Origin: JADJGC01 sp964617645 | GTDB lineage: Bacteria; Zixibacteria; MSB-5A5; CAIYYT01 | DNA: 64,000 bases | Assembly: GCA_964617645.1 (NCBI GenBank) | Contig: CAZTYE010000011.1 | Coordinates: forward strand, 60,285-124,284 | Direction of reading: 5' to 3' | In this document: piece by piece, positions 18,057-26,680 of the stretch | How the letters are laid out: each line of letters begins with the position of its first letter | Numbering within the stretch: the first letter of the stretch is position 1 | Made by a program: the position numbers and the translations under genes | Notes under the pieces: generated by a model | The model's input: only the letters and a program-made list of their open reading frames with translations | What the model was told of the DNA's origin: nothing | Databases searched by the model: none

Positions 18057-19346
18057 TCAGCACCCCGCACACGGTGCTGCGCCGCCGGCGAAGATATAGT
18101 TGATGAGATAGATGGCATCAGCAATACTCACACTCCCGTTGCAGTCTGGGTCCCCTACGGAGAGCGGATAAGGTGCAGGTCCTCCCGCGAAGATGTAGTT
18201 GATCAGGAAGACCACATCGGCAATTGTTACCATGCCGCCTCCGTCGACGTCTCCGCAGGGGGGGGCACAGAAATCGAGAGGTCCAGCAGATTTCTGCTTT
18301 CCGCAAGCTACTATCAGTGCTTTGTCGACGATAACTCTAAGAGCGCCTAAATTCCCTCCACCAATTGTACCGGCGACCACAAGAACAAACTTGAATTCGC
18401 TGCCGATCGCGCCATCGATCGTGATATCGCGACCTACAACCAAGACGGATGAGAGGTCTGCACTTGCCGCAGTTGTTGTATACTGACCTTGAGCCAGTGC
18501 CTCCATAGAATTCCAGAGATCTGTCTGATCGAAGGTGCTCTGCGGATCGACGTGAATTGAGTTTTCCCAAACAAAGCCACCGACAATCGGCAACTCATCG
18601 TCGCGTCGTGCCGCAATAGCTGCGTATTGGGTGCCTGACGTTTGATAAATCATCTGGCGCATTGCGTCAACTCCGCCTTGATTCGAACTCAATGGACTGA
18701 TATCCCAATCGGCTGCGTAGCTGATCGTCAAGTTGGAGACTGTACCGGTCGGATTAACAGTGCCCTTGTAAACTCGAAACACACCGACGAAGGCGTGACA
18801 CGACTCTGGATGTGTCGGAGCAAACCAACTGACCTCGAAGCCCAGTTCCTTATCATGGGTCTCGCCGGTCCCGATTGCAAAGCGATAAACCGGCATCCAA
18901 CCGTAACCGGGAATCAGTTGACCCGTATCGTAGACTAGAGGCGAAACGCTGTCCAACGGCGTACATCCGGCACCGCCATAAATCGTCCAACTCAGTGATG
19001 TGGCCGAATTGCCCAAAATCAGTGAACCATCGCGAAGTATTTCTGTCTCATCGTGAAATGCGAAGAACCGAGATGGCCTTTCCGCATCAGGTGCTATTCC
19101 AATTCGTCCGGTTTGATCCACTTTTAGCCGCTTGCACTGCGTTCGAATGTTTTCCCCCAACGGCAGAACGGCCGAAGCCTGAGCCGACAGTAGAAGCACA
19201 ATGAGAATTGCGAAGATATGTCTCGCACTCGCGCAGCTGACCAGTGAAGCAGGAGCTGGACAATGATTCTGATCTCTTGAGCTCGCGGCGCAACCTGCCA
19301 CGTGTTCCGCCTGCGATGTTTGCTTTACGACATTAGCTGCTGTCAT
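18057..19346 (-). CDS. Secreted dockerin-tailed protein
   Basis: 429 residues from the ATG at 19346, with GGAGGG four bases upstream. The N-terminal 40 residues are polar, then a hydrophobic segment (HIFAILIVLLLSAQASA) acts as an unusually long signal peptide. The middle, beta-rich 300 residues match no family I know. The last 65 residues are two dockerin-type calcium loops: GDVDGGGMVTIADVVFLINY and GDPDCNGSVSIADAIYLINY, each followed by IFAGG. Dockerins bind cohesin modules extracellularly. The neighbouring upstream gene has the same tail. Confidence 0.75.
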   Translation of the reverse strand: MTAANVVKQTSQAEHVAGCAASSRDQNHCPAPASLVSCASARHIFAILIVLLLSAQASAVLPLGENIRTQCKRLKVDQTGRIGIAPDAERPSRFFAFHDETEILRDGSLILGNSATSLSWTIYGGAGCTPLDSVSPLVYDTGQLIPGYGWMPVYRFAIGTGETHDKELGFEVSWFAPTHPESCHAFVGVFRVYKGTVNPTGTVSNLTISYAADWDISPLSSNQGGVDAMRQMIYQTSGTQYAAIAARRDDELPIVGGFVWENSIHVDPQSTFDQTDLWNSMEALAQGQYTTTAASADLSSVLVVGRDITIDGAIGSEFKFVLVVAGTIGGGNLGALRVIVDKALIVACGKQKSAGPLDFCAPPCGDVDGGGMVTIADVVFLINYIFAGGPAPYPLSVGDPDCNGSVSIADAIYLINYIFAGGAAPCAGC

Positions 19347-19779
19347 CGTACCCTCCACAATGCCAATCTTCTTGGTGTTTTCCGCATCGTCGGCTGTGGA
19401 ACCTTGAAGTCAATCCCATTGCCTGAACTGGGCGAATTCTTACCCGGCTCATCGAACTTTGCGATGCAGATGCCTCAGACTTGTCTTAAGTTATTCATGG
19501 TAATGATAATTACATGGATCAATTTTAGCAACGAATTTTCGAGGATCGGTCTGAATTGACTTGGATTGGATTGCGAACGAAAGCCGCTTCTCGCGTTGCG
19601 CGGCGTCTAAACAAAGAGTCTTGATTGTGCGGAGTTGACCCGGTCCGTGCTTCCAACACCCGGCAGCTGCTACTCTGCCTGCTTTGAGGACGCTGCCGGA
19701 CTATTTGCCACTCGAGTGATGCCTCAGCCATTTCCCCAGTCGAAGGGGATTAAGTACGACGGCATTATGTTTATCGCCA
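19347..19779. other. 433-bp gap without a convincing gene
   Basis: The gap lies between two minus-strand secreted-protein genes. It contains an AT-rich patch around 19490-19545 that may hold the promoter of the downstream dockerin gene. Small open frames here (for example 19525-19731 minus) have no Shine-Dalgarno site and no recognisable protein features. I see no RNA gene. Confidence 0.5.
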
Positions 19780-21732
19780 TTATCGACACCCCGCACATGG
19801 TGCCGGACCACCGCCGAAGATATAGTTGATCAAATGCACGGCATCGGCAATCGAAACGCCGCCGCTGCAATCGGCATCTCCGGCAATCAGTGGCTCAGGA
19901 GCGGAGCCACCGGCGAAGATGTAGTTAATAAGGAATACTGCGTCGGCTATCGAGACCGAGAAACTTCCGTCCGCGTCGCCGCAAAAGTATGGCGGATTCA
20001 CGACCGTCACTGTAGCGGCATAAAGATCGGTTTTCGGCGGTTCGCTGCTGTCACTGCACCGGACAGAGAAGTAGAAAACGCCGGTTAGCAACGGGGTGCC
20101 TGTGAGTGTGCCTTGACTACTATCTTGGAAAGATAAACCGGGAGGAACGTCGCCGCCCCAGAATTCCCACGTGAGCGGCGGCGTCTCGCCGACCGCCGTA
20201 AACTGATAGAAGTACGGCACGGCAACCACCGGGTTGGGGATGTCATACGCCTGAATATGTAACTGCCCGTCGCAGGCATCACCGATGCCGTCGTTATTCT
20301 CATCATATTGGTTCGTGTTTGCTGCGGTCGGGCAATTATCGCAAGCGCTGCCGATACCGTCTGAATCGGCATCGGTCTGATCAGCGTTCGCGGTCGTGGG
20401 GCAGTTGTCAGGCGCGCAGGTGGAAGCGGGAAATCCGGGATTGGCGAAGCCGTCGCCGTCGCTATCAGTGCAGTTGTCGCACGCGTCACCATCGCTGTCA
20501 CCGTCGAAGTCACCCTGATCGGCGTTGATGACCAACGGGCAGTTGTCGCAGGCATCGCCGAGGGAATCGGTATCGCTGTTTGTTTGCGCCACGTTGGCGA
20601 TCCGTGGGCAATTGTCACTGTCATTGATCACCAAGTCACCGTCGATGTCGTTATCGCATGCGTCGCCGATGCCGTCGGCATCAGTGTCCTCCTGACATGG
20701 ATTGTAAACGCTGGGGCAGTTGTCACAGCTTGCGCCCCAACTATCATCATCGATGTCGCTCGTGCTGGTAGCGTTCGCGATCGGCATGACTGAGTCGCAG
20801 GCGAACCAGCCATTCAGCCGGGCGCGAGCCCAACAATTCATCCGTCCGCTCTGCTGGGGTGTGAACTGATTGACACAACCTTGCGGACCATAGCCCATGA
20901 AGTTCGATAGCGAGGTTGCGCCCCACGGTTGTAGGCTGCATGGATCATCGCCACCCGGCGGGACGCAGGTGAAGTTTATGGGGGTCGGGTCGGTATCAGA
21001 ACAGAGATCGCCGGTTTCGTCAGCGTCGAGACCATCTGCGGACTCATAGCACGGGCCGCAGACTGATACTTCCGAGACGCCGCGTTGGGTGTGGTAGAGT
21101 CCGAGAACATGCCCAACCTCATGGACCACGAGCGAGCTTCCGCCAAAGAACCAACTATCGTCGACAACCATACCACCGAGCGGCCCGAGAGCCGTGCTGA
21201 AGAATGCAAAGACTCCGGTTCCTCCCTGGGGATTCGTGTTGGTGACATAGACATTGAGATAGCGATCGGTTTGATAGGCGAGCGCCTGTTTCATGACATT
21301 TGATTCACCGCCCTGAAGCTGCGCCAGATCGCGGAATTCGGTTGAGTTCACTTGACGAGATTCCCAGATGAATCGGATTCGATGCGGCGCGTAAGCATCG
21401 TTGAGAGAGGCGATTTGCGCGCGAATGGTGGTGGTATCGGTCGCTGGATTTGAGCCATCGTCGTTGGCCAAGACCTGAATGAACATTCGGATGATGATAT
21501 ACGGCTGATCGGTGGTGGGAATCGACGCATCTCGTACCGCGGCTTGATCACAATCGCCAGAAAATTGGCACGCGCGGCTCGCGCTCAGCAAGCTGTCCGG
21601 TAAGCCTTCGAAGGCCTGACAAACGGGGTGCTTACTGTCGTCCGGCGGTGTTGGTTGTGCCGTGCTGATCGACGTTATGGTTAGCGCCAGCCAGAGATTG
21701 ACCGGGAGTTTGCTCGTCCACGAAAGCGACAT
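19780..21732 (-). CDS. Secreted M43-like zinc metalloprotease with TSP3 repeats and dockerin
   Basis: 650 residues, preceded by GAGGAG. Signal peptide 1-25. The protease domain is at about 75-310: HEVGHVLGLYH at 204-214 is the metzincin HExxHxxGxxH zinc site, and SNFMGYGPQ supplies the Met-turn, as in the pappalysin (M43) family. Then come about six calcium-binding thrombospondin type 3 repeats (DNCP..., DTDADGIGDACDND), a small Ig-like domain (PPLTWEFWGGDVPPGLSF) and a C-terminal dockerin (GDADGSFSVSIADAVFLINY, then a second loop). It is predicted to act outside the cell, held by the dockerin. Substrate unknown. Confidence 0.85.
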   Translation of the reverse strand: MSLSWTSKLPVNLWLALTITSISTAQPTPPDDSKHPVCQAFEGLPDSLLSASRACQFSGDCDQAAVRDASIPTTDQPYIIIRMFIQVLANDDGSNPATDTTTIRAQIASLNDAYAPHRIRFIWESRQVNSTEFRDLAQLQGGESNVMKQALAYQTDRYLNVYVTNTNPQGGTGVFAFFSTALGPLGGMVVDDSWFFGGSSLVVHEVGHVLGLYHTQRGVSEVSVCGPCYESADGLDADETGDLCSDTDPTPINFTCVPPGGDDPCSLQPWGATSLSNFMGYGPQGCVNQFTPQQSGRMNCWARARLNGWFACDSVMPIANATSTSDIDDDSWGASCDNCPSVYNPCQEDTDADGIGDACDNDIDGDLVINDSDNCPRIANVAQTNSDTDSLGDACDNCPLVINADQGDFDGDSDGDACDNCTDSDGDGFANPGFPASTCAPDNCPTTANADQTDADSDGIGSACDNCPTAANTNQYDENNDGIGDACDGQLHIQAYDIPNPVVAVPYFYQFTAVGETPPLTWEFWGGDVPPGLSFQDSSQGTLTGTPLLTGVFYFSVRCSDSSEPPKTDLYAATVTVVNPPYFCGDADGSFSVSIADAVFLINYIFAGGSAPEPLIAGDADCSGGVSIADAVHLINYIFGGGPAPCAGCR

Positions 21733-21956
21733 GTATTGCTCCTCGACTCGTCAATGCGATGATTGCGGAGTGCATTTTGTGAATATCCTTACGTAATTTT
21801 CTAACGTCGTTTTGTCAGACGGGGCTACCAGTTGATTGGCTAACCGCCCTTCGCCAGCCGTCGGGAGAACTTCGCCAGCGGCGCACTGACCGTGGATTGC
21901 CTGTTTGGATTTGCGATTGCGCGCGCAGCTGCCGAGGTATTATCATCCGTCTCGTC

Positions 21957-23153
21957 ATGTGGATTGCCATCGGCACATTTGTGGGCGGCTTCGTCCTCGG
22001 CGCGATCATTCTCTGGGTGATCATGAGTCGCCAGATCAAGAACGCCAAAGCGCTTGCGGATGAACTTCTGCGGGATTCGGAATCGCGTCGCCAAGGCGAA
22101 CTTGATCGGACTCTCGATATCGTCAAGCAGGCATTCGGTAGCCTTTCCGCAGAAGCTCTCCGGAAGGTGAATGAGGACTTTCTCAAGATGCGCGACTCGA
22201 TGCTGCAATCCGATCGCGCTGCGCATTCACAGGAGTTGGACGCGAAGAAAGGGCTGATCGACGCGCAACTGAAGGTCATGTCCGAACAACTTGAAAATGC
22301 CCAGAGTCTCATGCGCGAATTGGAGAAGGATCGCGGCGTCAAATTCGGGCAGCTTGACAGTTCTCTCAAATTGCAGAGCGAACAGGTGCAGTCACTTCTG
22401 CAGACGACTGGCTTGCTGCGCGAAGCGCTCGCCAGCAGCAAAGCCCGCGGTCAGTGGGGCGAACGAATGGCCGAAGACGTGCTGCGACTTGCGGGGTTCA
22501 TCGAAGGCATCAACTACTCAAAGCAGACCACGTTGGCGGCTTCCGGCTCGCGTCCGGACTTCACGTTTAACCTGCCGAATCATCTCATCTTGAATATGGA
22601 TGTGAAATTTCCGCTCGACAACTATCTGCGCTATTTGGACTCGTCCGCCGACGGCGACAAAGCGCGATATCGCGACTTGTTTGTACGCGACATCCGTAGT
22701 CACGTCAAGGCCGTGAGCACACGGGATTACATCAACCCGGATGCCAATACCGTCGACTACGTGTTGCTCTTCATTCCCAATGAGCAAGTGTACGCGTTTG
22801 TCCACGAATCGGATCGCGATCTGCTTGATGAAGCGCTCTCCAAAAAAGTGATTGTTTGTTCGCCCCTCACACTCTACGCCGTTCTGGCGGTTATCCGGCA
22901 AGCCACCGACAATTTCGCCTTTGAGAAATCGTCGCAGGAAATTTTGCTCGCCCTGGCCAAGTTCCAGAAGCAGTGGGGAAAGTTCATCGATGGCTTCGAG
23001 AAGCTGGGCGGACGGCTGGAATCGGCCCAGAAGGAATTCAGCGATCTAATGGGCACCCGGCGAAAGCAACTCGACAAGGTGGTTGAAGAAATCGACACGC
23101 TGCGCGAACGTCGCGGCCTCGAACTGCCGGACGAAACCGGATCAGGTCAGTGA
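21957..23153 (+). CDS. rmuC: DNA recombination protein RmuC
   Basis: 398 residues from the ATG at 21957. An N-terminal transmembrane helix (IAIGTFVGGFVLGAIILWVI) is followed by a long coiled coil (about 25-165) and the RmuC nuclease-like domain: GQWGERMAEDVLRLAGF, then SRPDFTFNLPNHLILNMDVKFPL, which carries the PD-(D/E)XK-like D...D-x-K signature. RmuC limits inversions at short repeats and is used in phage defence-like DNA quality control in some species. The start is placed just before the membrane helix. Confidence 0.93.
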   Translation: MWIAIGTFVGGFVLGAIILWVIMSRQIKNAKALADELLRDSESRRQGELDRTLDIVKQAFGSLSAEALRKVNEDFLKMRDSMLQSDRAAHSQELDAKKGLIDAQLKVMSEQLENAQSLMRELEKDRGVKFGQLDSSLKLQSEQVQSLLQTTGLLREALASSKARGQWGERMAEDVLRLAGFIEGINYSKQTTLAASGSRPDFTFNLPNHLILNMDVKFPLDNYLRYLDSSADGDKARYRDLFVRDIRSHVKAVSTRDYINPDANTVDYVLLFIPNEQVYAFVHESDRDLLDEALSKKVIVCSPLTLYAVLAVIRQATDNFAFEKSSQEILLALAKFQKQWGKFIDGFEKLGGRLESAQKEFSDLMGTRRKQLDKVVEEIDTLRERRGLELPDETGSGQ

Positions 23154-23278
23154 TGACCTGACGCAGTCTGCCACCATCACAGGAAAGTAGTCTGCAACTC
23201 AGCGTTTGCCCCCAAATCCTTTTTGTTGACATCCTCGACGCCGTCCGACTCCTTTCGCGCGGAGGAGGATTACTCCCG

Positions 23279-23788
23279 ATGAAGAAGCCGTATATAATTT
23301 TCGCCGCCGTCTTAGTATTACTTGCCGTCGTACTCAGCTACACTTCCGGGTACTTGGAAGTCCTTGAGGAATCCAGCAAGAACCAAAACCGCGACGAAGT
23401 CAAGAAATCGGAGCTTGAGCAATTCAAGCAACAAGTTGACCAGCGTTTCAGCGAGCAACAAGAAGCGACTCTCAAGCGCCTCGACAGTCTGGAGGCGAAA
23501 ATCGAGAAGTCCTTCGGCCGCGATACTGTGACCGGAGTGCAGACCGGCGAGGACCTGGCGGCGCCGGAGGTTGTCGACAACAAGCCCAGCCAGAAGGAAA
23601 GCGACATTTACGCGGCATACCTCAAGAAACGCTGGGCGCTGCCTGCCGACCTGACCGCCTACGAGCTTAAGATCGCCAAGAATGAGATTCTAACTGAACT
23701 GGGCAAGAAACACGGTTATAGCGGTGAAGAAATCTTGCAGTTGATCGATAAGGTCTACGAGTACCGCAAGACGCAGAAAAAGAAGTGA
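23279..23788 (+). CDS. Membrane-anchored coiled-coil protein of unknown function
   Basis: 169 residues with a strong GGAGGAGG ribosome site. A transmembrane helix or uncleaved signal (IIFAAVLVLLAVVLSYTSGY) is followed by a heptad-rich stretch (KSELEQFKQQVDQRFSEQQE, ATLKRLDSLEAKIEKSF), a short linker, and a helical C-terminal part ending in a lysine-rich tail. I do not recognise the family. It overlaps pfkA by four bases (GTGA), so the two are translated together, but no link to glycolysis is implied by its sequence. Confidence 0.75.
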   Translation: MKKPYIIFAAVLVLLAVVLSYTSGYLEVLEESSKNQNRDEVKKSELEQFKQQVDQRFSEQQEATLKRLDSLEAKIEKSFGRDTVTGVQTGEDLAAPEVVDNKPSQKESDIYAAYLKKRWALPADLTAYELKIAKNEILTELGKKHGYSGEEILQLIDKVYEYRKTQKKK

Positions 23789-24882
23789 CTGACCGACTAA
23801 AGACAATTGGGATTCTCACCGGCGGCGGCGACTGCCCCGGCCTCAATGCCGTGATTCGCGCGATCGTATTATCCGCCAGCTACGACTATGGTTGGATTTG
23901 CGTTGGGTTCCTCGACGGCTTCGAGGGGCTGATGGATGAGCGTTACATCAATCTCACCCCACAGTCGGTTCGCGGTATTCTGCCTCAGGGCGGGACAATC
24001 CTCGGAACCTCCAATCGCGGCAATCCGTTTGAGTGGCCGGTTAAAGCAGGCGGCGAACGCAAAATCGTCGACCGCTCCGACCAGGTTTATCAAACCATCA
24101 AGGGTCTCGGGCTTGATGCTTTGATTGTCATCGGCGGCGACGGCACGATGAATGTCTCGAAGATGTTTATGGATAAGTACGGTGTCAAAGTCATTGGCGT
24201 TCCGAAAACCATCGACAACGATCTTCAGGCGACGGAAGTGACTTTCGGATTCGCGACTGCCGTGATTACGGCGACCGAGGCCATTGACAAACTCCACACC
24301 ACTGCTGCCAGCCATCACCGCTGCATGGTCATCGAGGTTATGGGACGCTATGTCGGCTGGATCGCGCTCGAATCCGGCGTGGCCGGCGGCGCCGATGTCA
24401 TCCTCATCCCCGAGATTCCATATGATGTGGAACTCGTCTGCGACAAGATTCAGCAACGCCGCAGTCGCGGTTCGTCGTTCTCGATAGTTGTTGTCGCGGA
24501 AGGGGCCAAGGGCAAGGATGGCGACGTCACGATCCTCAATCCTGAGCTTAAGGGGACGATCCACGAAAAGCTCGGCGGGATTGGTCTCAAGGTCGCCAAG
24601 GAAGTCGAGACGCGCACCGGCATGGAGACACGCACGACCGTCTTGGGACATCTGCAGCGCGGCGGTTCGCCCTGCGCTTTCGACCGCTATCTCGGAACGC
24701 GCTTTGGCCGTGCGGCGATCGAGCTGGTCAACGAGAAGCTGTTCGGACACATGGTCTGCTACAAAGCCGGCAATATCGAGGCGATTCCCATCGCTCAGGC
24801 CATCGGCGGATTCAAAGCGGTCAATCCGGAGGGCGATGCCGTCAAAGCCGCCGAAGCGCTCGGTATCTCCTTCGGCCGCTAA
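23785..24882 (+). CDS. pfkA: 6-phosphofructokinase
   Basis: Phosphorylates fructose 6-phosphate. The 365 residues include ILTGGGDCPGLNAVIR (nucleotide loop), VIGGDGTMNVS, PKTIDNDLQATEVTFGF with the catalytic TID-D, MGRYVGWIALESG and GHLQRGGSP. Two positions predict the phosphoryl donor: GGDG (Gly at the position equivalent to E. coli 104) suggests ATP, while PKTIDND (Lys at 124) is the form found in pyrophosphate-dependent enzymes and some ATP enzymes. So the donor is uncertain, with ATP slightly favoured. The start is a GTG overlapping the upstream stop. Confidence 0.93.
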   Translation: MTDRLKTIGILTGGGDCPGLNAVIRAIVLSASYDYGWICVGFLDGFEGLMDERYINLTPQSVRGILPQGGTILGTSNRGNPFEWPVKAGGERKIVDRSDQVYQTIKGLGLDALIVIGGDGTMNVSKMFMDKYGVKVIGVPKTIDNDLQATEVTFGFATAVITATEAIDKLHTTAASHHRCMVIEVMGRYVGWIALESGVAGGADVILIPEIPYDVELVCDKIQQRRSRGSSFSIVVVAEGAKGKDGDVTILNPELKGTIHEKLGGIGLKVAKEVETRTGMETRTTVLGHLQRGGSPCAFDRYLGTRFGRAAIELVNEKLFGHMVCYKAGNIEAIPIAQAIGGFKAVNPEGDAVKAAEALGISFGR

Positions 24883-24889
24883 ACCGGAA

Positions 24890-24966
24890 TCGCGGCTAAA
24901 GCCGCTCCTACAGATCGCTTGTGCAGGATCAAAAGCGCAACATTGTAGGAGCGACTTTAGTCGCGA
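24890..24966. repeat. REP-like inverted pair downstream of pfkA
   Basis: TCGCGGCTAAAGCCGCTCCT begins at 24890 and its inverted partner TGTAGGAGCGACTTTAGTCG begins at 24944. The two 23-nt units differ at two positions that compensate each other in the hairpin, which argues for selection on structure. The pair also appears in degraded form at 3776-3835. Confidence 0.8.
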
Positions 24967-25105
24967 CAATCTTTCTTCGGCGTGACTCTGCGCGCGGGGA
25001 GGATAACAATCGCGGCTGCTCCAACTCTACAACCCGTCGCCATGCGCGAAGCCCCGCCCAGAAGTCGACGACGCTCTGATACGCCGGCAACGAAACTCGA
25101 ATAGT

Positions 25106-25282
25106 TTAATCCAATGCTGGCTTCGGCGCCTCCGGTACTTTTGGTAGGTTGACCAGTTGATTCTCGCCGCGCAAAATGCGATTAGCGACGGCGATGAAAC
25201 GTTCCGATGTGAGCGCTTGCAGTCGATAAGGCACCCAGAGTTTTACACCGACCGCGCTGTGTCTGGACCGCTTAGGAGACAT
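25106..25282 (-). CDS. Small basic protein of unknown function
   Basis: 58 residues from the ATG at 25282. AAGGAG lies five bases before that ATG on the minus strand, a good ribosome site that supports a real gene despite the short length. The product is basic (MSPKRSRHSAVGVKLWVPYR) with a likely amphipathic helix (LTSERFIAVANRILRGENQ) and a proline-rich end. I know no family. A longer in-frame reading to 25426 lacks such a site. Confidence 0.5.
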   Translation of the reverse strand: MSPKRSRHSAVGVKLWVPYRLQALTSERFIAVANRILRGENQLVNLPKVPEAPKPALD

Positions 25283-25643
25283 AGCGGCTCCTTGTGGTTT
25301 GGAGTTGATGGATCGGACGCTTCGGTCGCGATGATCTCCAGACACGGTCCTGCCAAGCACAGTCTGACAACGTCGCGACGGTACAACTTCATTGAGAAAA
25401 CACTCTGACGGTGCTCGAACCGTCACAGCTTGCTCGATTCTTTCAATGTCGATGTACTGATCTCAAGACGGCTATGAAGTAGCGTCCGTTTGTTCATGTA
25501 TAGTGAATTTTTAACGGCGCGCCTATTATTTTTCACCGCCGGCTCCGCCGTTGCAATATTCACCGACCAGTGCTGAACGATTAAACAACAATTACCTTGA
25601 CAGTGCTTGTTGGCAATGGTATCATCTTAAGCTACAAGCTTGT
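25283..25643. other. Non-coding gap before the tRNA pair
   Basis: No gene-like frame has a ribosome site. The right part (25500-25640) is AT-rich and holds the tRNA promoter listed separately. I see no other RNA element in it. Confidence 0.5.
25597..25625 (+). promoter_or_regulatory. Promoter for the tRNA pair
   Basis: TTGACA at 25597-25602, a 17-bp spacer, then TATCAT at 25620-25625. The first tRNA base is 19 bp downstream of the -10 box, which fits a short 5' leader removed by RNase P. Confidence 0.75.
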
Positions 25644-25717
25644 GGGCCCATAGCTCAGATGGTTAGAGCAACTGACTCATAATCAGTGGGTCCCAGGTTC
25701 AAGCCCTGGTGGGCCCA
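25644..25717 (+). tRNA. tRNA with CAU anticodon, probably tRNA-Ile2 (lysidine type)
   Basis: A 74-nt cloverleaf: acceptor GGGCCCA/TGGGCCC, D arm GCTC/GAGC, anticodon stem ACTGA/TCAGT with loop CTCATAA, T arm CCAGG/CCTGG. No CCA is encoded. CAU could mean elongator Met, but C4-G69 and C5-G68 in the acceptor stem are the TilS-recognition pairs described for E. coli tRNA-Ile2, so Ile2 is preferred. A tilS gene is at 12430. Confidence 0.9.
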
Positions 25718-25730
25718 TAGTAACGAACGC

Positions 25731-25807
25731 GGGCAATTAGCTCAGTTGGTTAGAGCGTTCGGTTCACATCCGAAAGGTCACTGGTTCAAGTCCAGTATTG
25801 CCCACCA
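25731..25807 (+). tRNA. tRNA-Val (CAC)
   Basis: Acceptor GGGCAAT/ATTGCCC, D arm GCTC/GAGC, anticodon stem TTCGG/CCGAA with loop TTCACAT (anticodon CAC), T arm ACTGG/CCAGT, discriminator A, and an encoded CCA at 25805-25807. It lies 13 bp after the first tRNA and shares its promoter. Confidence 0.95.
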
Positions 25808-25892
25808 TATAGCGAGGAGTGTTTACCCGGTGACGATTGCGGGTTTCATTAAAGCGGTAGTTCACGAGAATCAAAGTCGAAACCGATTACCT

Positions 25893-25921
25893 AACGCACT
25901 GACCCGTCAGTGCGTTTTTGT
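25893..25921 (+). terminator. Rho-independent terminator of the tRNA operon
   Basis: ACGCACTGA (25894-25902) pairs with TCAGTGCGT (25907-25915) around a CCCG loop and runs into TTTTTGTTT. It separates the tRNAs from the zinc-ribbon gene. Confidence 0.85.
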
Positions 25922-25957
25922 TTACCGGTCGACTCGACCGATCGCGGGGCGGAGGCG

Positions 25958-26677
25958 ATGATCACCATGCGCGATGATATCAGGCTGCTGAAAGAACTGC
26001 AGGACGTCGACTACTGGATCGGCGAATTGGAACGTTCGCGGGAATTCCTTCCCGACATGATGCGCCAGCTCGAAACCGAGACGGCCGATCTCGAACTTGA
26101 GTTCAAGTCCAAAAAGGAGCGCCTGCTTGCGGCGCAAGTCGAGCAAAAAGAGATCGAATTGCGCATCGCCGAGAGCAAGGAACACGTCGCCCGTTATCAG
26201 GAACAGATGTTGACGATCAAGACGAACAAAGAATACGACGCCCTGATCGGCCAAATCGATGCCGCAAAAACACAGGTGATTGCCGATGAAGAGCGCGCGC
26301 TGCAATTAATGACCGAAGTTGAGGAGTTGCGCACGACCGTGGCTGAACTTGAAGCCCGGCATTCCGCCTCGCGCGACGGCAACGCCACCCGTCTCAAAGA
26401 GCTTCAAGAGCAGATGGACTCAGTGCAGGGAAAGGTCGATGCCAAGATCGCCGAGCGCGATCATCTCTCGACCAAGGTCCCGAAAACCGTGATGGCGATT
26501 TACGAACGTGTTCGCAAAGGCAAGGGCGGCGATGTCGTCGTCCGGCTCCGGCGCGGCGCCTGCGGCGAGTGCTACAAATCGCAGCCACCGCAGAAAATTC
26601 AGATGATCAAGAAGGGTGACTCCATTCAAACTTGCGCCTCTTGCGGCCGCATCCTGATCTGGGAGGGAGACGATTAG
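25958..26677 (+). CDS. Coiled-coil protein with C4 zinc ribbon (DUF164/CdsZ family)
   Basis: 239 residues. Residues about 5-170 form a long antiparallel coiled coil (RQLETETADLELEFKSKKER), followed by RRGACGECYKSQPPQ and DSIQTCASCGRILIW, a four-cysteine zinc ribbon. The layout and the IKTNKEYDALIGQI motif match the DUF164 family, widespread and of poorly defined function. The start is ATG 25958 or 25967; GGAGG at 25951 sits two or eleven bases before them. It ends three bases before guaB, so the two are probably one operon. Confidence 0.85.
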   Translation: MITMRDDIRLLKELQDVDYWIGELERSREFLPDMMRQLETETADLELEFKSKKERLLAAQVEQKEIELRIAESKEHVARYQEQMLTIKTNKEYDALIGQIDAAKTQVIADEERALQLMTEVEELRTTVAELEARHSASRDGNATRLKELQEQMDSVQGKVDAKIAERDHLSTKVPKTVMAIYERVRKGKGGDVVVRLRRGACGECYKSQPPQKIQMIKKGDSIQTCASCGRILIWEGDD

Positions 26678-26680
26678 GCC

